Shown: in pieces, positions 8,701-9,535 of the stretch
How the letters are laid out: the number at the start of each line of letters is the position of its first letter
Position numbering within the stretch: the first letter of the stretch is position 1
Assembly (NCBI GenBank): GCA_045648505.1
Contig: JAZROD010000055.1
Location: forward strand, 1 to 9,535
DNA: 9,535 nt
DNA from: RGIG8700 sp045648505
Lineage (GTDB): Bacteria > Bacillota > Clostridia > RGIG6154
Direction of reading: 5' to 3'
Made by a program: the position numbers and the translations under genes
Notes under the pieces: model-generated
The model's input: the letters and a program-made list of their open reading frames with translations, nothing else
Databases searched by the model: none
What the model was told of the DNA's origin: nothing

Positions 8701-9479
8701 TAAAAGTTCTTGCAATCGGTAACAGCTTCAGCAACAATGCCCTCGCCTATTTCTATGACATAGCAAAAAGTGCAGGTTATGACGAAGTTGTTCTCGGCGT
8801 TGCATATATCGGCGGATGTACTTTACAGACACATGTGTCACAGTATAACGGCAACAAGACAGGTTATGTGTACAGAAAGAAAACAACAGGTTCATGGGTT
8901 GAAAGTCCAAGCTATGATCTTAAGAGCATCATAAAAGACGAAAGATGGGATTATATCACACTTCAGCAGGGTAGCACCGCTTCAGGTCAGCCTGACACCT
9001 TTGAACCTTATTTAGAAGATCTTATCAAAGCGGTAAATGACAACAAAACAAATTCAAAGGCTAAACTTTTATGGCACACAACCTGGACATTTACAAGCAA
9101 TTATACAAGAGATTCTCAGTATAAAACATTGTATAACGAAGACCAGATGACAATGTATAACGCAATCATTGATACCTTCAATTCAAAGGTTCAGCCATTT
9201 ATTACATCAGGCACTATTGAATATGCAATTCCTGCAGGTACAGCAGTGCAGAATGTAAGAGAAGCATATAGCGATGAAAGCCTCTTATCTTCAGACGGTT
9301 TACACCTTGATAACACAGGTAACTACATCGCAGGTCTTACATGGTTTGAAAAGATTACAGGCAAATCAATCGACACTGTTACATACGTTCCTGCAATAAC
9401 AGGAATTGAAGAAAAACTTGATATTATTAAAACAAGTGTTAAAAACGCACTAAAAAATCCAACATCTGTTACAAAATAA
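2709..9479 (+). CDS. Giant secreted modular protein: NlpC/P60-type hydrolase, repeated beta modules, C-terminal SGNH (DUF4886) esterase-like domain
   Basis: The 2256-residue product (roughly 245 kDa) is predicted to be exported. Order of parts: signal peptide 1-28; degenerate NlpC/P60-like module 40-203; NlpC/P60-type module 218-413 with C275, H354 and H366; DUF11-like domain 416-546; second degenerate module 548-720. Three units follow (722-1066, 1076-1412, 1415-1765), each a helical spacer plus a beta module of about 260 residues. Then come helical spacers 1768-1893, a beta-sandwich 1894-1990 and an SGNH/DUF4886 domain 1996-2222 with S2006, D2196 and H2199. There is no LPXTG motif, SLH repeat, dockerin or transmembrane segment after the signal peptide, so it should be released or held non-covalently. 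Likely activities are cleavage of an amide bond in peptidoglycan or a related substrate, and removal of acyl groups from a glycan. Both are inferred from motifs. The frame is intact throughout. The gene stands alone on its strand and is divergent from a polysaccharide lyase. Confidence 0.85.
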   Translation: MKSSIKKTLCIILTMCIIFSAFVFPVYADNTASSTDFNSLDQQKLQIAINSLQTPTVEGIALAKDIYTHAFSYNFNMKNTVAEVLDQVFVNGYSEDDFTNDTATEGTSTVVINVMNTIVPTFYSHIPENLSSYFNGAPSQNPSSADLITGDLLLMEVSGEGSIYIYNGKHFIKLVKPSLIREDADTVLSSALSADRYVVLRPSNELSAIHRTTEGELNLTDAQKAVIGTAETYLLRGYRIQYDDTTPFTKNSYRWNSGLRTPEESSFDNIGFTNCAAFTSEVYKTALGFTDVSYTTGSQIWSAYTVWRYPQDTSASIGGETEKQKAEIEEDFYNNIQPGDIINIRYVKSKGGGHAMLYIGNGNIIHSGGYNYNFSTGDVTEASIKQMRVEELFDPANKRYVFSKLNSINLVRPLKSFNGTIPQNTINRITTMKGIVGEKLSSKNRFSTVNPGDEITYTFRVFNSNDVEKTLEIKDTVPENTTYVSGGLTNNNGELSSSITVPAYETKEISYTVKVNENAQDGIWITSNDATIGGVIHKTYEIPVRETLTSAQQTAVSEAIQNNSSLASSTDKGIAYANKIYKDVLNIDAVLAHDDVADIKNLLFPAIDEYTVITGVTASDYIGAYHLDSNSHYAQMLVPRMFGGRRVVTELHADKIIQKLEHNQFVTGDIILTESSSATTLYMYDNQKILNLSSGSYLSSADSFFDKIFANNCFAVLRPSMSDTYEYVKSQLEVYIEELKELNKTTITDDEVLEEFETIVAGIDTYLAENTTEKLSSVQQLVYDTAKTKINNYKNPPVVVPEEHITAKGKIWFALGGNSKFFVKTDEEAYLNRANYTDFLPGVDFAGYVASPTGIFTTDQAAITLPGFGGSMLAYTVNENPSNTGYTTIPDFTLEDDGNYYWTIKGTPYLIRPANNVIKLFETAPKTTAITDQEIKDRYASLTSTTIDVPDKKYESLGFLAACVTAYRKYYKVTLYYADGTTDVQVEEINATYNPNDYSATYKDGQVYLANFLNTNNERDARFGFVPWDVDIDSSKVITQVKFEIDAADTNTTRAGHIISAWGVPVDGVEEPQPSALDTLVTELEALNNAGITSDSALSAVEAKVAEIDAYLTENTDITLTENQQAIYDTAKAKIKAYKDAQTPDDTTDNSIYADGKVWFDLNGNARFFVKSTDDAYVNRTTYKDYLPGVDFAGTVQYPSGDFAADQAAVKFPNNGGAMFAYTVDEKPSSISGTTIPDLTKTGDNYYWTVNGIPYLLRVNENVIKIAGIGGTYGANVTAADKAKYQSLRDGTTIDVPDKKYQSLGFLVGTVNKYRKSYDISVYYQGEETPVTTTITIGGGENTGGENYTYGNVTLQAFTNAATVAENKYNFVPKEIPVDSSKTVTAIKFCEDYVHNYNIARSGMIISAWGIEKEVTLDELITELSALNTAGITDLNSLNALKAKVKEIDAHLAKTSAELTSAQKLVYDTALTLIAEKESEFSSATDNLKSRINIKFIGNSKLYMQYGSDEYLNRSTLRNYLPGLDFTSKIANPTGNFDTDYNYVTTTGEMFSGPLAVFPYTVNGATGTVTSTSVPNFTTDAKGNTIWTISNTPYIVKPTEKVIKLNTACSTSSITNSTTLTDKQKEELVAAYGSLKEVTIDVADGQYEKFNFLAGIFHTDITYNRILDIKLVYSDGEVASTAKISSQATTNNNYTTGSLYFHEIADGTTSGIKLWHSFRPYEVTADPSKTLTAIKLIAPTTYEKSDGTVAATGAYVYPVYVLSIYADQTIKGALSAISATSSYADALAAVNTVDAILAENNLTTTDLSPSSKASYNLAKAIVGNAADIFAQSIKQATDAMKSITADSTITDAKAAEKLYKDALSIEGIEESHFDQTIVANFYALFNTIKENTQLTGKIEIVYNKDALPYAKVTINNPSELSGKPYKVILAYYNEANNLINKQIFDEVSTIAEKHSYEIEINNLPENTKTIKGFIWKDFATLLPLAEGAVATKSDKNVLKVLAIGNSFSNNALAYFYDIAKSAGYDEVVLGVAYIGGCTLQTHVSQYNGNKTGYVYRKKTTGSWVESPSYDLKSIIKDERWDYITLQQGSTASGQPDTFEPYLEDLIKAVNDNKTNSKAKLLWHTTWTFTSNYTRDSQYKTLYNEDQMTMYNAIIDTFNSKVQPFITSGTIEYAIPAGTAVQNVREAYSDESLLSSDGLHLDNTGNYIAGLTWFEKITGKSIDTVTYVPAITGIEEKLDIIKTSVKNALKNPTSVTK
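2826..3317 (+). other. Degenerate NlpC/P60-like module 1 (residues 40-203)
   Basis: The segment ends with a GDLLLMEVSGEGSIYIYNG strand pattern (from G150) and closes with YVVLRPS. This resembles the second half of an NlpC/P60 domain (GD-I-I ... GH-x-x-x-Y-I-G ... VRP). The position of the catalytic His is Ser here (S162), and no NC-x-x-F catalytic Cys motif precedes it. It looks like a related module at residues 548-720, so the two are probably duplicates of a catalytically dead fold. A binding or structural role is inferred. Confidence 0.5.
3360..3947 (+). other. NlpC/P60-type cysteine hydrolase module (residues 218-413)
   Basis: The helix starting LTDAQKAVIGTAETYLLRG leads to GFTNCAAFTSEVYKTALG (271-288). 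This matches the catalytic 'DCSGFV-x-x-V-(Y/F)' helix of NlpC/P60 enzymes, with C275 as nucleophile. QPGDIINIRY (337-346) is the conserved 'PGD' strand. GGGHAMLYIGNGNIIHSGG (351-369) supplies the catalytic H354 and a likely third residue, H366. Family members cleave amide bonds in peptidoglycan stems or similar acyl-amide links. All expected catalytic residues are present, so activity is plausible. The exact bond cut cannot be read from sequence. Confidence 0.75.
3954..4346 (+). other. DUF11-like immunoglobulin-fold domain (residues 416-546)
   Basis: The run VNPGDEITYTFRVFNSND (449-466) followed by LEIKDTVPENTTYVSGG (471-487) is the hallmark of DUF11-type repeats of bacterial surface proteins: 'PGD-x-x-TYT-x-x-V-x-N ... 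V-x-D-x-(L/V)P-x-x-x-x-(Y/F)VSG'. ISYTVKVNENA (509-519) continues the beta pattern. Such domains act as stalks or spacers. Here it separates the intact hydrolase module from the second degenerate one. Confidence 0.7.
4350..4868 (+). other. Degenerate NlpC/P60-like module 2 (residues 548-720)
   Basis: It opens with LTSAQQTAVSEAI, the same lead-in style as residues 40-50 and 219-229. It has a GDIILTESSSATTLYMYDN strand pattern from G668 and closes with CFAVLRPS. The catalytic His position of the intact module is Thr here, and there is no NC-x-x-F motif. It shares GIA-x-A-x-x-IY near its start and the VLRPS end with residues 40-203. It is probably a dead duplicate. The fold assignment is inference from pattern alone. 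Confidence 0.5.
4872..5906 (+). repeat. Repeat unit 1: helical spacer plus beta module (residues 722-1066)
   Basis: The spacer (722-797) has leucine-rich heptad-like spacing and the conserved end LVYDTAKTKI. The beta module (804-1066) carries YLNRANYTDFLPGVDFAG (830-847), DQAA (859-862), AYTVNENPS (874-882), TTIPDF and YYWTIKGTPYLIRP, with NVIKL at 916-920. The second half has TTIDVPDKKYESLGFL (945-960), VTLYYADGTTD (973-983), FGFVPWDVDIDSSK (1023-1036) and HIISAWGV (1057-1064). The second half resembles the beta-sandwich 'I-x-V-P-x-x-x-Y-x-x-L-x-x-L ... V-x-Y-x-DGT' seen in carbohydrate-active enzymes. Glycan binding is inferred from that and from its many aromatics. Confidence 0.75.
5934..6944 (+). 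repeat. Repeat unit 2: helical spacer plus beta module (residues 1076-1412)
   Basis: This is the closest copy of unit 1. Its spacer (1076-1140) contains AEIDAYLTEN and IYDTAKAKIKAYKD. Its beta module (1152-1412) contains YLPGVDFAG (1186-1194), ADQAAV, AYTVDEKPS (1221-1229), TTIPDLT and YYWTVNGIPYLLR, then TTIDVPDKKYQSLGFL (1292-1307), FVPKEIPVDSSK and MIISAWGI (1404-1411). Unit 1 and unit 2 also share nucleotide stretches such as CAGACCAGGCAGCT, so this duplication is younger than that of unit 3. A glycine-rich insert, GGGENTGGEN, sits at 1338-1347. Confidence 0.75.
6951..8003 (+). repeat. Repeat unit 3: diverged helical spacer plus beta module (residues 1415-1765)
   Basis: The spacer (1415-1478) keeps LITELSALNTAGIT, KEIDAHLAK and LVYDTALTLI. 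The beta module (1488-1765) keeps the skeleton YLNRSTLRNYLPGLDF (1511-1526), FPYTVNG, IWTISNTPYIVKP (1586-1598), KVIKL, VTIDVADGQYEKFNFLAG (1638-1655) and FRPYEVTADPSKTLTAIKL. It differs clearly from units 1 and 2: the DQAA motif is lost, extra Thr/Ser-rich segments are inserted around 1610-1620, and the ISAWG end is replaced by a VLSIYAD end. It is an older or functionally distinct copy. Confidence 0.7.
8010..8387 (+). other. Two terminal helical spacers (residues 1768-1893)
   Basis: The first (1768-1830) retains the spacer pattern with VDAILAENNLT and a Leu/Ala heptad-like layout, but has lost the YDTAK end. The second (1833-1893), beginning IKQATDAMKSI, is a similar Ala/Leu/Lys-rich helical stretch. 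They probably act as an extended linker between the repeat units and the C-terminal domains. Confidence 0.5.
8388..8678 (+). other. Small beta-sandwich domain (residues 1894-1990)
   Basis: The segment runs from LTGKIEIVYNKDALPYAKVTI through YKVILAYYNEANNLINKQI (1925-1943) to IKGFIWKDFATLLPLAEGA (1970-1988). Alternating hydrophobics and the ending 'K-(G/A)-F-(I/L)-W-x-x-x-x-x-x-PL' match a beta-sandwich often found in large Clostridia secreted proteins. Its function is unknown; here it joins the repeats to the SGNH domain. Confidence 0.5.
8694..9374 (+). other. SGNH-hydrolase-like DUF4886 domain (residues 1996-2222)
   Basis: VLKVLAIGNSFSNNALAYF (1997-2015) carries the GNS motif with candidate nucleophile S2006. 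YIGGCTLQTHV (2033-2043) gives the block II glycine. WDYITLQQGS (2080-2089) is the DUF4886 hallmark, with Gln and Gly near the oxyanion position. LLWHTTWTF (2120-2128) and IPAGTAVQNVR (2174-2184) are further family motifs. SSDGLHLDNTG (2194-2204) supplies D2196 and H2199 in the DxxH arrangement. Members are thought to act as acyl esterases on glycans. All catalytic positions are present, so it is probably active. The acyl group and the glycan are unknown. Confidence 0.8.
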
Positions 9480-9484
9480 ATCAT

Positions 9485-9507
9485 AACTACCGGCTAAGCC
9501 GGTAGTT
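9485..9507 (+). terminator. Strong hairpin downstream of the giant gene (possible terminator)
   Basis: AACTACCGGC (9485-9494) pairs perfectly with GCCGGTAGTT (9498-9507) around the loop TAA, 5 bp after the stop codon. The trailing sequence TTTGCTCT has only a short T-run, including the last stem bases, so it is a modest terminator on its own. The same hairpin could instead belong to a repeated or mobile element that begins here. Confidence 0.55.
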
Positions 9508-9513
9508 TGCTCT

Positions 9514-9528
9514 GCGACTATAAGTCGC
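9514..9528. repeat. Second hairpin, GCGACT/AGTCGC
   Basis: GCGACT (9514-9519) pairs with AGTCGC (9523-9528) around ATA. It lies 6 bp after the preceding hairpin and is not followed by a T-run within the window. Two closely spaced perfect hairpins just beyond a stop codon recall the structured left ends of IS200/IS605-type elements, or extragenic palindromic repeats. The window ends 7 bp later, so this cannot be resolved. Confidence 0.4.
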
Positions 9529-9535
9529 TGTTACT

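Noticed and set aside
3821..8910. Four minus-strand open frames within the giant gene (3821-4129, 5729-5974, 7385-7576, 8728-8910)
   Set aside because: Each lies inside well-supported domains of the giant protein in the antisense direction and shows no family resemblance or expression signals.

Overview
The window is AT-rich bacterial DNA with Gram-positive-type expression signals: strong GGAGG-like ribosome binding sites, TTGNNN/TATNNT promoters, and a classical signal peptide with a lysine-rich start. Together with the protein families present, this points to an anaerobic Clostridia-type Firmicute, possibly a gut or rumen lineage known mainly from metagenomes. That assignment is inference; no taxonomic marker gene is present.

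Layout. Positions 1-159 hold the downstream flank of the first gene: a short reading-frame tail resembling the C-terminus of an IS3-type transposase, a strong hairpin with T-runs on both strands (60-95), and a small inverted repeat (118-137) that could be an insertion-sequence end. Positions 160-2523 (minus strand) encode a 787-residue heparinase II/III-type polysaccharide lyase with no signal peptide. Positions 2524-2708 are a 185-bp divergent intergenic region with a plausible promoter for each gene and a 10-bp direct repeat between them. Positions 2709-9479 (plus strand) encode one secreted modular protein of 2256 residues. The window ends with two adjacent hairpins (9485-9507 and 9514-9528).

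The giant protein is the main item of interest. In order it has a signal peptide, a degenerate NlpC/P60-like module, an NlpC/P60-type module with an intact Cys/His/His set, a DUF11-like beta domain, and a second degenerate NlpC/P60-like module. Then come three copies of a unit of about 340 residues (helical spacer plus large beta module), two more helical spacers, a small beta-sandwich and a C-terminal SGNH-hydrolase-like domain of the DUF4886 type. It therefore joins a probable peptidoglycan or amide hydrolase to a probable esterase through repeated, possibly carbohydrate-binding, modules.

How they may work together. The secreted protein could bind and de-esterify or trim a glycan outside the cell, and the cytoplasmic lyase could cleave imported acidic oligosaccharides. 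The divergent arrangement fits co-regulation but does not prove it. No transporter, regulator, CRISPR array, tRNA or rRNA is visible. In the lyase, two residues aligned with zinc ligands of heparinase II appear substituted.
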